40,416 nucleotides of DNA from a virus. The stretch covers positions 1-40,416 of the IMG/VR virus record IMGVR_UViG_3300037635_001210; one strand, 5' to 3'. The first letter of the stretch is position 1. Every line of letters starts with the position of its first letter. Below the pieces are notes generated by a model. That model saw nothing but the letters and a program-made list of their open reading frames with translations, was not told the DNA's origin and did no database searches. The position numbers and the translations under genes were made by a program. This document shows, one piece after another, positions 23,580 to 31,507 of the stretch.

Positions 23580-25140
23580 ACACTGCTGTTGTTGCTGTTT
23601 CATTAAATTTACAAGTATTAAGGTCGTATTTCAGTTGGCATGCTTCACCAACTTCGCCTGAATGGCGATTTTTAAGGACTCGCACTGTCGTAGCATCTCG
23701 TTCAGATCCGCTCTGTTGATTTCGCTCGAGTGCAATAACTGCGTCGCTAAGTTGACCAATGCTCCGACTTCCGCGCAAGCTTCTGAGCTGTACCCTTCCT
23801 CCTTCTTCATGTGATTGTCCATTAGGTGGTGTTGTTGTGTGACATACAAGGAATAAAGCAATACCTGTTCGTTCAACTAATGACCTTAGTTTTGTCATTG
23901 TTGTATCAATCATCCGACGTTCATCACCTTCGAGACCACTCAAAAGAATGGATAGGTGATCAAGAAAGATGACCTTTGTATCTAGCCCAGCCGCCATGTA
24001 TTCAATGCGGTTGTAGATATGGTCAGGGTCATAGCTACCGAAACCATCAAACAAATGAAGGTTCCATTTAGCAATAGTGTTATCGAAGATTTCTGTCAGC
24101 TCGCTTCGTTGTTGCTCTCCGAGGTGTAGAGATTTGCCAGCGGCGACTGACATAAGCCCGAGTGCTGTTCTTCTATTTGACTCTTCAAGCGCCAAGTAAC
24201 CGCACCGCTCTCCCTTACGGAGAAGGTCAGCACATATTTCTCTAAGAAAGGAACTTTTCCCAATCCCAGAGCCTGCAGTAACCGTGACAAGCTCTCCATA
24301 TCTGATCCCGTGTAATAGCTTGTTGAGGCCTGCAAAGGGGTAGTCATGATCAGATGGAGGTGAAGGTGTGGTTACTAGATCTAAAAGAGTTTTGGCATCA
24401 ACAATGCCGTCCGGTTGATATTGAGCATGGTTGTAATTACATACTGCTCGTACTGCTTCAGTATCACCAACCTGTAATGCATCAGAGGCATCCTTGTAAT
24501 CGTCTAGAAAGCCTATGAAAGTCTTGTTAGGTGGTAATACACTAGCTGCCTCTTTTGCAGCCTTCTGGCCTGCCTCATCGTTATCAAAGAATAAAACAAT
24601 CTTGTCGTAATGATTGATCCATTCATAGTTTTTCTGAATGGCTTTCTTAGCTGCAGCTGCTCCATTTGGAATAGAGACCACGGGCCAAGGTTGACATTCA
24701 TAGATGCTCATCGCATCCATTTCGCCTTCGCAAATTATTAACTTCTGATCCTTAGCTGTCTTGTGTCTGAAGTTCTGCATTCCGAATAGAGAATTGACTT
24801 CTCCTTCACAGCGGAACTCCTTATCTTTAGACCTTACTTTTGCTCCGACAACCTTGCCAGAACTGTCGAAATAATAGTGGCGTAAGATCTCACCATCTTT
24901 GTAGGTTTTGAATAGTTCACAGGTTCGTTCAGAGATTCCTCTTGATTGCAGCCGTCTGGCTGATCCTTGAAGTTGGACATTTGACACGTGATGATTGTGA
25001 AAGGAAGTGTTGTTATTGCCATGCGTCCGGGCATGACATTTAAAACAAAACGTGTGACCATCTGAATACAAACTATTTGCATCTGATGAGCCACACTCTG
25101 GACAAGGAATATGCTCTACAAACTCATTCTCTACATGAAC
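23557..25140 (-). CDS. DNA primase-helicase, T7 gp4-like (527 aa)
   Basis: I choose the ATG at 25140, overlapping the endonuclease I stop; a TTG frame starts at 25173. In order: a zinc ribbon (CPEC..CFKC, residues 13-35), a TOPRIM primase core (ICEGEMDAMS near 137; FFDNDEAGQ near 185), and a RecA-like helicase with Walker A GSGIGKSS near 290-297, VIFLDHLSIL as Walker B, and LRGSRSIGQLSDA motif 4. The hexamer unwinds the fork and makes primers for the phage polymerase. Length is close to T7 gp4A (566 aa). Confidence 0.95.
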   Translation of the reverse strand, partial: VHVENEFVEHIPCPECGSSDANSLYSDGHTFCFKCHARTHGNNNTSFHNHHVSNVQLQGSARRLQSRGISERTCELFKTYKDGEILRHYYFDSSGKVVGAKVRSKDKEFRCEGEVNSLFGMQNFRHKTAKDQKLIICEGEMDAMSIYECQPWPVVSIPNGAAAAKKAIQKNYEWINHYDKIVLFFDNDEAGQKAAKEAASVLPPNKTFIGFLDDYKDASDALQVGDTEAVRAVCNYNHAQYQPDGIVDAKTLLDLVTTPSPPSDHDYPFAGLNKLLHGIRYGELVTVTAGSGIGKSSFLREICADLLRKGERCGYLALEESNRRTALGLMSVAAGKSLHLGEQQRSELTEIFDNTIAKWNLHLFDGFGSYDPDHIYNRIEYMAAGLDTKVIFLDHLSILLSGLEGDERRMIDTTMTKLRSLVERTGIALFLVCHTTTPPNGQSHEEGGRVQLRSLRGSRSIGQLSDAVIALERNQQSGSERDATTVRVLKNRHSGEVGEACQLKYDLNTCKFNETATTAVFDEPPDF

Positions 25141-25484
25141 CATTGAATTGGAATGTTGTGAAATGATGTCCAAGGGATACCTAATTTGTCGCAGTAAGCG
25201 GCATAAGTAGTCTTAGACTTCTTGCTAATTTTGTTATATGGTGACTGAAACACCATGCGTAAATCTATTTCTGGATGTTGCTCTTTTACGTTGCGGATCT
25301 TACGGCGATCTTCACTGTCCCAGTAGCCTTTGCATTCAAGAAAAATGCCATTTGGTAATAAAAAGTCTGGGGAGTAAATGTGCTGGATGATGTATGGAAC
25401 CTTGGTAGATTCATATTCATACTTAACACCCAGCTCGCACATAAGATCAGCTACCTGCTCTTCAAGTCCTGATCTAAATGCCAT
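25131..25484 (-). CDS. Endonuclease I, Holliday-junction resolvase, T7 gp3-like (117 aa)
   Basis: Catalytic residues of T7 endonuclease I can be matched: E9, D40 in YSPDFLLPNG, E50 and K52 in FLECKGYW. It cleaves branched DNA before packaging and helps degrade host DNA. Start overlaps the SSB stop by one base, and the end overlaps the primase-helicase start. T7's lysozyme (gene 3.5), which would follow here, is absent. Confidence 0.92.
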   Translation of the reverse strand: MAFRSGLEEQVADLMCELGVKYEYESTKVPYIIQHIYSPDFLLPNGIFLECKGYWDSEDRRKIRNVKEQHPEIDLRMVFQSPYNKISKKSKTTYAAYCDKLGIPWTSFHNIPIQWFM

Positions 25485-26062
25485 TAGAAGTCAGAGTCAT
25501 CCTCTTCTTCAGAAGCAGGCTCTGCTGCAATAACATTAGGGATCATTGCTTTGTATCCAGCAGTAGTACCGAATAGATCGACAACATCTTCAGTAGACAT
25601 ATCTCCTACATCAACGCCTGCTGATGAAGACAATGTGACTACTTGAATACCCTTTAGCTTAAGACTTGTGCCATAGGTAACACCATCTCGCAAGATGTAA
25701 GGCTTTTGGTAAAGAGCTAGCTTTACGGTAGATCCACTAAAAAGAGGAAGACGCTCATCAGTGATGACAGTGCCGTCAGTATCTACTACAGGTGGTTTTG
25801 TATCTTCATTCCAAGAGAACTTAACTTTATATTTTCCTTTAGTTACTTCTTCCCAAGGTTCAGGCTTAAGTACTGAACGTTTTGGATTCTTTAGTTTAGA
25901 TTCAGCCCACTTAAGGGACTCAGTGCGGTCTTCTTCTAGTGCTTCAACCATTGATTCATCGACTAGTGCGCCAAGTGAATAGCCAAATTTAGAAGGTGTC
26001 ATTACAGCTTGATATCCTTCAAGGACAACAGGCTCTGGAGTTACAAATGTGTTGCGGGTCAT
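25484..26062 (-). CDS. Single-stranded DNA-binding protein, T7 gp2.5-like (192 aa)
   Basis: Position directly before endonuclease I and after RNA polymerase, and a body with KYKVKFSWNED and GTSLKLKGIQVVTLSS that resembles the OB fold of gp2.5. It ends in an acidic tail with terminal aromatic residue (EEEDDSDF), the hallmark of gp2.5-type SSBs used to contact polymerase and helicase. Its ATG overlaps the RNA polymerase stop by one base. Confidence 0.88.
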   Translation of the reverse strand: MTRNTFVTPEPVVLEGYQAVMTPSKFGYSLGALVDESMVEALEEDRTESLKWAESKLKNPKRSVLKPEPWEEVTKGKYKVKFSWNEDTKPPVVDTDGTVITDERLPLFSGSTVKLALYQKPYILRDGVTYGTSLKLKGIQVVTLSSSAGVDVGDMSTEDVVDLFGTTAGYKAMIPNVIAAEPASEEEDDSDF

Positions 26063-28404
26063 TAACAGAAAAAATAGGTGGAGTTAATTACTGATTCAGG
26101 GTTCAGTGTTCCAATGATTGGGGGCTCTTCTTCAGCCCCAATTTGTTCAGCCCAAGACTTTAAGTAATCTTGTTCTGCAAATATGTGCATGTATGTCTGA
26201 CGAATAAGGGTTGAAAGAGTAGACATGTCAGTAGCACGACATAAAACCGAGTCGTGTATGAGGGCCAACGGAGCGTTGAAGCGTAGTGCAGATAGGTGGA
26301 GTAATGATGCATCAAGTGAGTGGATTAGATTAGGACTAGTAGCATTTAAGTGGTGCAATTTATCAACTTCGTTCTTATCAGCTGTTGCTACAGAAATTTT
26401 ACATTCTCCTAGTAACTTCAGTTTGACATGTTCAACGTGTTTCTTCATCAGAGACTGCGTTACTACGAACCCTGATGGAGTAGTCCAAGTTAACTTATTA
26501 GCACCTCTATCGATAGCTTTACCTACTTCTTTCTCAATCCACTTCATGACCTTCATTGGTCCTTCAAACTTAAGACACATAGCTTCTCTAACTGCGTTAA
26601 CAATCTGAGTAAGCTCATCCTTATCTACTTCAATGCCATCTTCTTTTAACGCTTCTTTGATATAAGAGCGGTTAGAGAATGGCTTTGCATTGTAAGGAAT
26701 AGTCATCACAGTTCGCTTGGTTTTCTTTCTATCCCAGCAAGGTTTTATCCGTTCTGGAATAGAATCAATACAAGCTTCTGCAATTACTAAATATGCATCT
26801 TGTGGTGTGTCACTAGGCAGTACATTCACAAGCTTTGCAGTTGAAGCACAGCGGCAAAGTCCTGACAGCACTTGCAATCCTGATGCAGTGGCGTCAACTG
26901 CGACCGGCAGATTTGTGTAATTTCTATCACACAAAATCACGGAATGGTAGTAAGCATCGCACGCGGCCAGAAAACGCCAAGGCTCATCTACCCCTTCCCA
27001 AGTGGACAGGTTGCCAATGGGATCGGTAGCGACCTTAGTGATTAGATCGTGATTGTCTAACGTCCAAAGGATTCGTTCAGTCATAGGAAGCTTAGAGTTT
27101 CCATATGTAGTACTGACTTCAAACGCCAGCCAGTCTTCTGCTTCAGGTGTCATCAACGCTTGATTGTGAAACAAGAGTAGTGACTTAGAGAAGTCATCTC
27201 CTTGCGGTGTAAGAAATGCAGGGATTGGATAGACCCTACCCCTGTAGTCAAATGACCACGGAATGTAAAACTTCTCATATTGTTCAAACACTTCAACAGC
27301 ATTCATAGTCATACGTGTACGACATGAACGCTTGAAGGCTTGAGCATTGATATTCATTACCTCTGCTGCTCTTCGTCTGTAGTCTTTGCGTGATTCTTTG
27401 TTGTCAGCAATGTCTACAGGCTTAGGAGGCAGTGGCATCTCAATAACAGGGATAAACTTACCAACCCCAATCCCACGCTCTTGCAACGTCTTTGCAACGT
27501 CAACAATGAATGGATTGAGGGTGTAGCTGGTTTGCTGAATGTGATTCAGAAAATCAACTGGAGTCTTTCCCTGTATACATGTCCTATCGCCTCTACGAAC
27601 CATGTCGTAGCCCTCCATCACTTCATTGAGGATGTAGCCGCCACCTGTCCCATCAGGATGCCAATCGTTAGGTGGCACGATCATGGGCCAAGCAATAGGG
27701 CTAAACATTTCTGCTTGTGCCATGAGCTGATCTCTAATCGCCATGAACTCAGGCGTAGGGATCACATAGTTGACACGTTTACGGCCTTCCTGGCGGCTAT
27801 CGATACTGAACCAGCCGCTTACCTCACAAATACAGTCGAGCAGCCAGCCACCTAAACGGACACGATTAGCTCGCCCCCAAGGCTTCCAATGCTCCACGTC
27901 ATATCGATTCATAAGGGTTCGGATCACCGTCACCTTTTGAGTAGTGCCTATGGACTTATGCCAATAGTTTTTTTGAAGTGTGTGGAGGAGGCCAGGACAT
28001 GTGCGTTCGTAATGACGCAACATGCATTCCTGCTCAATTGCCAAGCCAATGCAATCAGTGACATTGGCCACCAAGTTTGACTTTCGTTTAGCACTGAATA
28101 CAGTGTCAAAGGTGATCTTGCTAGCGATGACTGCTGCATCATTAGCCGCAAGTTCAGCAAGGAATGGCTTGATTTCTTTGAAATTAACGCCTGTCTTTCC
28201 TTCCTTTATGCGGTTAGTCGTGACTTTAATGCGTTCAACCACAAGAGGAACAAGCTCCTCAATAGAAGACACTCCATAAACACTTGCACTTGAATAACTT
28301 TTCTCTTCAAGTTGTTTTGTGTTGTTGTGTAGCTTCTCAAGACCACGCTTGATTTGCTCCCGCTCAAGTTTAATTTGAGCACCGATTTCTTCAAAGGTTG
28401 TCAA
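26062..28404 (-). CDS. Single-subunit phage RNA polymerase, T7 gp1-like (780 aa)
   Basis: Motif A aspartate D504 in PVAVDATASGLQ, motif B K563 and Y571 in KRTVMTIPYNAKPF, and motif C D718 in LIHDSVLC are all present (T7 D537, K631, Y639, D812). T7 RNAP is 883 aa; this one is shorter, mainly in the N-terminal domain. The only usable start is TTG at 28404, since a stop lies four codons upstream in frame. A weak start may hold down polymerase level. The C-terminus ends STYFFC rather than T7's FAFA foot. It transcribes replication and virion genes. A 21-nt repeat (27590-27570) is embedded in the coding sequence. Confidence 0.96.
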   Translation of the reverse strand: MTTFEEIGAQIKLEREQIKRGLEKLHNNTKQLEEKSYSSASVYGVSSIEELVPLVVERIKVTTNRIKEGKTGVNFKEIKPFLAELAANDAAVIASKITFDTVFSAKRKSNLVANVTDCIGLAIEQECMLRHYERTCPGLLHTLQKNYWHKSIGTTQKVTVIRTLMNRYDVEHWKPWGRANRVRLGGWLLDCICEVSGWFSIDSRQEGRKRVNYVIPTPEFMAIRDQLMAQAEMFSPIAWPMIVPPNDWHPDGTGGGYILNEVMEGYDMVRRGDRTCIQGKTPVDFLNHIQQTSYTLNPFIVDVAKTLQERGIGVGKFIPVIEMPLPPKPVDIADNKESRKDYRRRAAEVMNINAQAFKRSCRTRMTMNAVEVFEQYEKFYIPWSFDYRGRVYPIPAFLTPQGDDFSKSLLLFHNQALMTPEAEDWLAFEVSTTYGNSKLPMTERILWTLDNHDLITKVATDPIGNLSTWEGVDEPWRFLAACDAYYHSVILCDRNYTNLPVAVDATASGLQVLSGLCRCASTAKLVNVLPSDTPQDAYLVIAEACIDSIPERIKPCWDRKKTKRTVMTIPYNAKPFSNRSYIKEALKEDGIEVDKDELTQIVNAVREAMCLKFEGPMKVMKWIEKEVGKAIDRGANKLTWTTPSGFVVTQSLMKKHVEHVKLKLLGECKISVATADKNEVDKLHHLNATSPNLIHSLDASLLHLSALRFNAPLALIHDSVLCRATDMSTLSTLIRQTYMHIFAEQDYLKSWAEQIGAEEEPPIIGTLNPESVINSTYFFC
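27570..27590 (-). repeat. 21-nt exact repeat, copy 1 (inside RNA polymerase gene)
   Basis: Minus-strand sequence GCGATAGGACATGTATACAG plus G is identical to 34247-34227. It encodes RNAP residues 273-279 in this copy. An exact 21-nt match in the same orientation is unlikely by chance in 40 kb, and the length suits a phage RNA polymerase promoter. Confidence 0.65.
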
Positions 28405-28416
28405 TAAAAATCCGCG

Positions 28417-28437
28417 TTAGAACCGGTGATTAGAACC
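28417..28437 (-). repeat. Direct repeat GGTTCTAA x2 before the RNA polymerase start
   Basis: Two copies of GGTTCTAA spaced 13 nt start to start, ending about 12 nt before the TTG start codon. It could be a protein binding site controlling the polymerase, or chance. Confidence 0.4.
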
Positions 28438-28469
28438 ATGTCGTAGTGGACAGGTGTTGTAGAAAGGAA

Positions 28470-28491
28470 GGCCAGGGAATTAACCCTGACC
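28470..28491 (-). terminator. Hairpin between attP and RNA polymerase gene, terminator-like
   Basis: Minus strand GGTCAGGG-TTAATT-CCCTGGCC gives an 8-bp stem (one G.U or U.G pair) followed by TTCCTTTCT. The T tract is broken, so termination would be partial. It lies after the integrase and attP and before the polymerase gene. Confidence 0.5.
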
Positions 28492-28519
28492 TATACGTAA
28501 GTGTTACGGAACCGCGCTC

Positions 28520-28560
28520 GAACCTAAAACCAGCGCGTCTACCAATTCCGCCAGATGGGC
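28520..28560 (-). other. Probable attP: 5' half of a tRNA-Leu(UAG) gene
   Basis: On the minus strand GCCCATC-TGGCGGAATTGGTAGACGC (given as two parts) and GCTGGTTTTAGGT-TC reproduces acceptor strand, D arm and anticodon loop (TAG) of tRNA-Leu, then stops: the 3' half of the anticodon stem and the T arm are missing. It lies about 85 nt after the integrase stop. P-SSP7 is known to carry a 42-bp match to a host tRNA-Leu beside its integrase, and this stretch is about the same length. So this is best read as the phage attachment core, not a working tRNA. Confidence 0.85.
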
Positions 28561-28644
28561 TCTGGGTTTCAGCTGTCACAGTGTGCCAGTTGAAATAGGG
28601 TGTTGCTCAGAAACAAGGGTAACTGAGTGCCCCATTAGACACGC

Positions 28645-29508
28645 TTAGATGGCAAGCATGGCGTCCGTGAGAGCTGTATCTGAGGCGTGGGCGTAGCGAA
28701 GGGTGGTCTCCACTCTTTTATGTCCGCAGAGCGTTTGTATCGATCTGATGGGTACACCTGCCTCAGCGAGCCATGTGGCATAGCTGTGACGCAGTGTGTG
28801 GAAGACATACTGCTCGTCCTTAGGAATGAGCCTATTGGCTTTTTTAAAGGCTCTCAGGAGCTGATCCTTGTCTCTCCACTCGTCACCAAAGATCCGAATA
28901 TCGGAGCGTGATGATTGTGAACAGCGATCTGTCACCATCCCAAGAATTGATTCATGAATAGGAATAGCCCTCCAATTCTTAGCTTTTGTGGTTTGTGTAG
29001 GAACACCGCCGACGTGAATCTTGTTAGCTACAAGATCGATGTCTTTCTTACGAAGCTTAAGTATTTCTGATTGGCGCATGCCTGTAAAAGCTGCAAATCC
29101 AATGATGTCACTTAAGTCTTCACGTTGAAATACATTAGTGGACACGTAGCGTAATTTAGTAACTTCGTCCTTGGTGTACCAAGTAACGCGACCTTCATCT
29201 TCTTTACGACGCCTAAATTTAGGGACGTTTTGAATTAAGCCATCAAATTCGCAGTGACGTAAGACAGTACTAACAGCCGACACAATGCGGTTGATAGTTG
29301 CATCTGACTTGCCTTCATCCTCAAGTTCAATAGAGACTTGAGCGATAACAGGTTGTGCAATCTTCTTAACTGGAAAAGAAGATCCACGCAGACGTGTGAA
29401 ATGATTGCAATTGATTTGTGCAGCCTGCTTGCCATTGCCGTGTCTCCACGTATGGCGAGTAGTAAGCGTGTAATCAAGTGCCTGTTGCCAGGTTCTGATT
29501 TCAGTCAT
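28645..29508 (-). CDS. int: Tyrosine-family site-specific integrase (287 aa)
   Basis: Catalytic residues are complete: R145 (FTGMRQSEIL), K175 or K177, H237 and R240 (HTLRHSYA), H263 (LCGHKR) and Y272 (TLRYAHAS). An N-terminal SAM-like core-binding region precedes. The start overlaps the winged-helix gene by 8 nt, so the two are coupled. The attP-like tRNA-Leu half lies just downstream. It should catalyse recombination between this site and the host tRNA-Leu gene; marine T7-like phages that carry int have rarely been seen as lysogens, so activity is uncertain. Confidence 0.95.
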   Translation of the reverse strand: MTEIRTWQQALDYTLTTRHTWRHGNGKQAAQINCNHFTRLRGSSFPVKKIAQPVIAQVSIELEDEGKSDATINRIVSAVSTVLRHCEFDGLIQNVPKFRRRKEDEGRVTWYTKDEVTKLRYVSTNVFQREDLSDIIGFAAFTGMRQSEILKLRKKDIDLVANKIHVGGVPTQTTKAKNWRAIPIHESILGMVTDRCSQSSRSDIRIFGDEWRDKDQLLRAFKKANRLIPKDEQYVFHTLRHSYATWLAEAGVPIRSIQTLCGHKRVETTLRYAHASDTALTDAMLAI

Positions 29509-29857
29509 AGATGGTTTGCTTGATCATTCGGGCTAAGTCTTTGCCTAAAGACGTGAGCTTTAGGGTCTGACGACGTTTGTTAGTTGGGTCTACCTCCTTA
29601 GTGATAAGCCCTAAACCAACAGCACCACGTCCAACACGACCCTTTGATAAAAGATCAGTATTACGACTAGCTGATGCAGTTGTCATGTTGAGATCTTGTT
29701 CAAGTGCTTGCTTATGACAGCCATCATGTGAGGCCACATAAAAGAAAGTGCAAGCAGTTTGACCAGGCATTTCACGGTCTCTCAAGCGGAGAAGCTCGAA
29801 CGCAAGGTGGATACGTTCCATCCGAGCATCTGTTACTTGAGTCCGTATCGGATCCAA
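29501..29857 (-). CDS. MarR-like winged-helix regulator (118 aa)
   Basis: Helix-turn-helix plus wing pattern: CHKQALEQDLNMTTASASRN as recognition region, then LGLITKEVDPTNKRRQTLKLT typical of a MarR-family wing (DxxNKRRQxLxLT), and LGKDLARMIKQ as final helix. Gene overlap with the integrase suggests control of, or co-expression with, integration. It could bind the palindromic sites upstream of thyX or near attP, which is inference. Start is ATG at 29857. Confidence 0.82.
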   Translation of the reverse strand: MDPIRTQVTDARMERIHLAFELLRLRDREMPGQTACTFFYVASHDGCHKQALEQDLNMTTASASRNTDLLSKGRVGRGAVGLGLITKEVDPTNKRRQTLKLTSLGKDLARMIKQTIYD

Positions 29858-29975
29858 CGTTTAGGAGCGAAGTACTTCCAAACTCTAGCCGGAAGATACC
29901 CAAGTGGACTTGTACATCGAAGAAGGATTGCTTATCAATCCCAAGATAGAAGTTGCCAAAAGAAATGATTGTCAC
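29772..29975 (-). CDS. Possible small ORF overlapping the winged-helix gene
   Basis: A GTG- or TTG-started frame (GTG at 29975) fills the gap before the winged-helix gene. Its first half (GNFYLGIDKQSFFDVQVHLG, then FRLEFG) is protein-like and aromatic-rich, but the second half is the shadow of the regulator. Possibly a small early gene that lost its stop, or a remnant. Confidence 0.35.
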   Translation of the reverse strand: MTIISFGNFYLGIDKQSFFDVQVHLGIFRLEFGSTSLLNVGSDTDSSNRCSDGTYPPCVRASPLERP

Positions 29976-30010
29976 AAGTTGTGTGGGTGGCGTAAGCAAT
30001 TGTAACTAAA

Positions 30011-30352
30011 TTACTGATTATCATTCTCATTTTCAGCGTCACTTTCAATCAATAAATGTTTATGAACAATATCAATGGACCATTCACCTTGATACAGACC
30101 TGTCCGGCACTGTAAGGTATAGGCACAACACCTACACTTAAAACCAAAGCATTCCTTGCCAGCACGCTTATCTAATGCAATATTTTCATTAGCAAGCAAG
30201 TCACGGGCAAAGGAGCAGATTTCTGCACTTCCGTGGATGTGAGACCTTGACATCTCTTCTAAAGCTTGGGATAGCGTTAGATTCCACTTGGCTGCATACA
30301 GTTTTAAAACCCTGGCATCAGCATCAGTCAAAGTGACGACTACTCGTTTCAT
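30011..30352 (-). CDS. RHH-like small protein with a cysteine cluster (113 aa)
   Basis: Residues 1-40 (VVVTLTDADARVLKLYAAKW, LSQALEEMSRSHI) follow the strand-helix-helix pattern of ribbon-helix-helix DNA-binding proteins. The C-terminal half contains C68, C73, C75, C76 and C82 (CFGFKCRCCAYTLQC), which may bind zinc or an iron-sulfur cluster. Early-region gene; perhaps a regulator of host or phage genes. Confidence 0.6.
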   Translation of the reverse strand: MKRVVVTLTDADARVLKLYAAKWNLTLSQALEEMSRSHIHGSAEICSFARDLLANENIALDKRAGKECFGFKCRCCAYTLQCRTGLYQGEWSIDIVHKHLLIESDAENENDNQ

Positions 30353-30421
30353 GCAGTAAGGGCATTGACAAAACTGTAAAGAGCTGCTGACCCTATTAGG
30401 GCAAGATGTGGGTAAATAAAC

Positions 30422-30547
30422 TCAATAAAGTAATGTGTCATCTTTTACCTGTGCATCCATGATTTCGATGATTTCTTCTCGATGTGGATGGTCAGCCAAT
30501 AGATCATAGAGTGTGTCGCAATGAAAGTTAAAAGTCGAGAGGTTCAT
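30422..30547 (-). CDS. Small hypothetical early protein (41 aa)
   Basis: ATG at 30547 overlaps the end of the preceding gene by 20 nt, with AGGA about 10 nt upstream. The sequence (TLYDLLADHPHREEIIEIMD, ending DDTLLY) is acidic and helical. A longer frame to 30661 is mostly the shadow of the neighbour. Function unknown. Confidence 0.5.
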   Translation of the reverse strand: MNLSTFNFHCDTLYDLLADHPHREEIIEIMDAQVKDDTLLY

Positions 30548-30875
30548 CGTCGATTGATCCTGGGAAAGGATGCGGGCCGACGTAATGCTGTGCTTCATGA
30601 GTGGTGACGCAGAGATCATGGGTTTTGAGTTTTGCAAACTTAAGTAGCTTTTTATCTGCACTTTTTGACTGCTTGTAAACGTATTCTTTAACCTTCTTGG
30701 TTTCTAGATGTGTTGCACGGATAATGCAGCACACGTCAGGCGGCAATTGCCAACCGAAAACTTTCCAGTCCATGAAGTCTAAAAAATCAAGATCTTCAAA
30801 CAGTTCAGCCGGTGCGTCCTTGTATCGTTGCCAGTTATTTGGAAAATACTTTTTACGTTTCCTGGATCCATTCAT
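30528..30875 (-). CDS. Hypothetical early protein (115 aa)
   Basis: ATG at 30875, overlapping the preceding stop. Basic N-terminus (MNGSRKRKKYFPNNWQRY) then DLDFLDFMDWKVFGWQLP, CCIIRATH and a C-terminus ending DDEPLDF. The pattern of alternating hydrophobic strands and helices looks like a compact folded protein. No family recognised. Part of the overlapping early gene chain 32.9-30.0 kb. Confidence 0.7.
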   Translation of the reverse strand: MNGSRKRKKYFPNNWQRYKDAPAELFEDLDFLDFMDWKVFGWQLPPDVCCIIRATHLETKKVKEYVYKQSKSADKKLLKFAKLKTHDLCVTTHEAQHYVGPHPFPGSIDDEPLDF

Positions 30876-31068
30876 CAACAATTCTCACATTAAGTAATTT
30901 ACTATTACGGTCTTCTGATAATTCGAGGGCGCTATAAGCTGCGTCCATGGAATTACGAGCTAAAAGATACATCTTCTCACCACTAGATAGAGTGACTAGG
31001 TACTCATACGGTGATTGTGAAAGAGAATCATCCTGCCTTACGTTTGGTTCTGGTCCTTGGTGTGGCAA
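30853..31068 (-). CDS. Hypothetical early protein (71 aa)
   Basis: Overlaps genes on both sides. The core SPYEYLVTLSSGEKMYLLAR followed by NSMDAAYSALELSE and LLNVRIVDEW has regular strand-helix-strand alternation, suggesting a small alpha/beta fold. The start is TTG at 31068, as no ATG precedes the core. Function unknown. Confidence 0.65.
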   Translation of the reverse strand: MPHQGPEPNVRQDDSLSQSPYEYLVTLSSGEKMYLLARNSMDAAYSALELSEDRNSKLLNVRIVDEWIQET

Positions 31069-31231
31069 TCGTGGGCTCCTTGGTTGTTGAATAGTTACGT
31101 TCCCTCATTTCCCTATAAATAGGTGCCCATTTATGATTGGGAAAGTGATGCAGCCAACAACTGATTGCATTCTTGATGAAGTAATCATCATCAAGCGAGA
31201 TCTCGTTACTTGGTTGTTTTTCTGTGTTCAT
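31028..31231 (-). CDS. Hypothetical early protein (67 aa)
   Basis: ATG at 31231. The sequence has an acidic first third (EISLDDDYFIKNAISCWLHH) and a basic end (PRTRTKRKAG). It overlaps the 71-aa gene by 41 nt and the 30-aa frame upstream by 26 nt. No family recognised. Confidence 0.6.
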   Translation of the reverse strand: MNTEKQPSNEISLDDDYFIKNAISCWLHHFPNHKWAPIYREMRERNYSTTKEPTIATPRTRTKRKAG

Positions 31232-31298
31232 TTTGTTGAATGATACGTTGAAGGGCTTTGTATTTAGTTTTGAGATAGTTAATGAATGCTGGGCTCAT
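31206..31298 (-). CDS. Tiny ORF coupled to the gene upstream (30 aa)
   Basis: The ATG overlaps the preceding stop (ATGA at 31298-31295), and the frame fills the 63-nt gap to the next gene. Product MSPAFINYLKTKYKALQRII... is basic and helical. Coupling supports translation; size makes it uncertain. Confidence 0.45.
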   Translation of the reverse strand: MSPAFINYLKTKYKALQRIIQQNEHRKTTK

Positions 31299-31507
31299 TT
31301 GTGATCTTTGCTCCTGTACATCAAAAGCTCAAATTCTCTTCGTCTTTGGAAGCATTCAATGTAATCTTGTTCTGAAGGAGACCAATACTTAGGTTCTGGT
31401 TCTTCATTGACCATTTCGTCGTACTCACGTTCTTGTTGACGTTCATACGCTGCAAGCATTTGATCCTGTAGTGAATCATTCATGCGGTCCATTTCCTGTT
31501 GAGTCAT
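31295..31507 (-). CDS. Hypothetical early protein, Glu/Gln-rich (70 aa)
   Basis: ATG at 31507 overlaps the stop of the gene upstream (TAATG). Helical, charged sequence (QDQMLAAYERQQEREYDEM, FQRRREFELLMYRSKDHK). Small acidic early proteins of phages often inhibit host enzymes, but nothing here identifies a target. Confidence 0.65.
   Translation of the reverse strand: MTQQEMDRMNDSLQDQMLAAYERQQEREYDEMVNEEPEPKYWSPSEQDYIECFQRRREFELLMYRSKDHK

Noticed and set aside
25131-25140. T7 gp3.5-like lysozyme/amidase gene expected near endonuclease I
   Set aside because: Endonuclease I overlaps the primase-helicase directly; no amidase is encoded here.
28520-28560. A functional tRNA-Leu gene
   Set aside because: Sequence stops after the anticodon loop; no 3' anticodon strand, variable arm or T arm follows, so it is an attachment-site remnant.
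29772-29999. 75-codon frame as a full gene
   Set aside because: Its second half is the shadow of the winged-helix gene; only the first part may be a remnant or a small gene.
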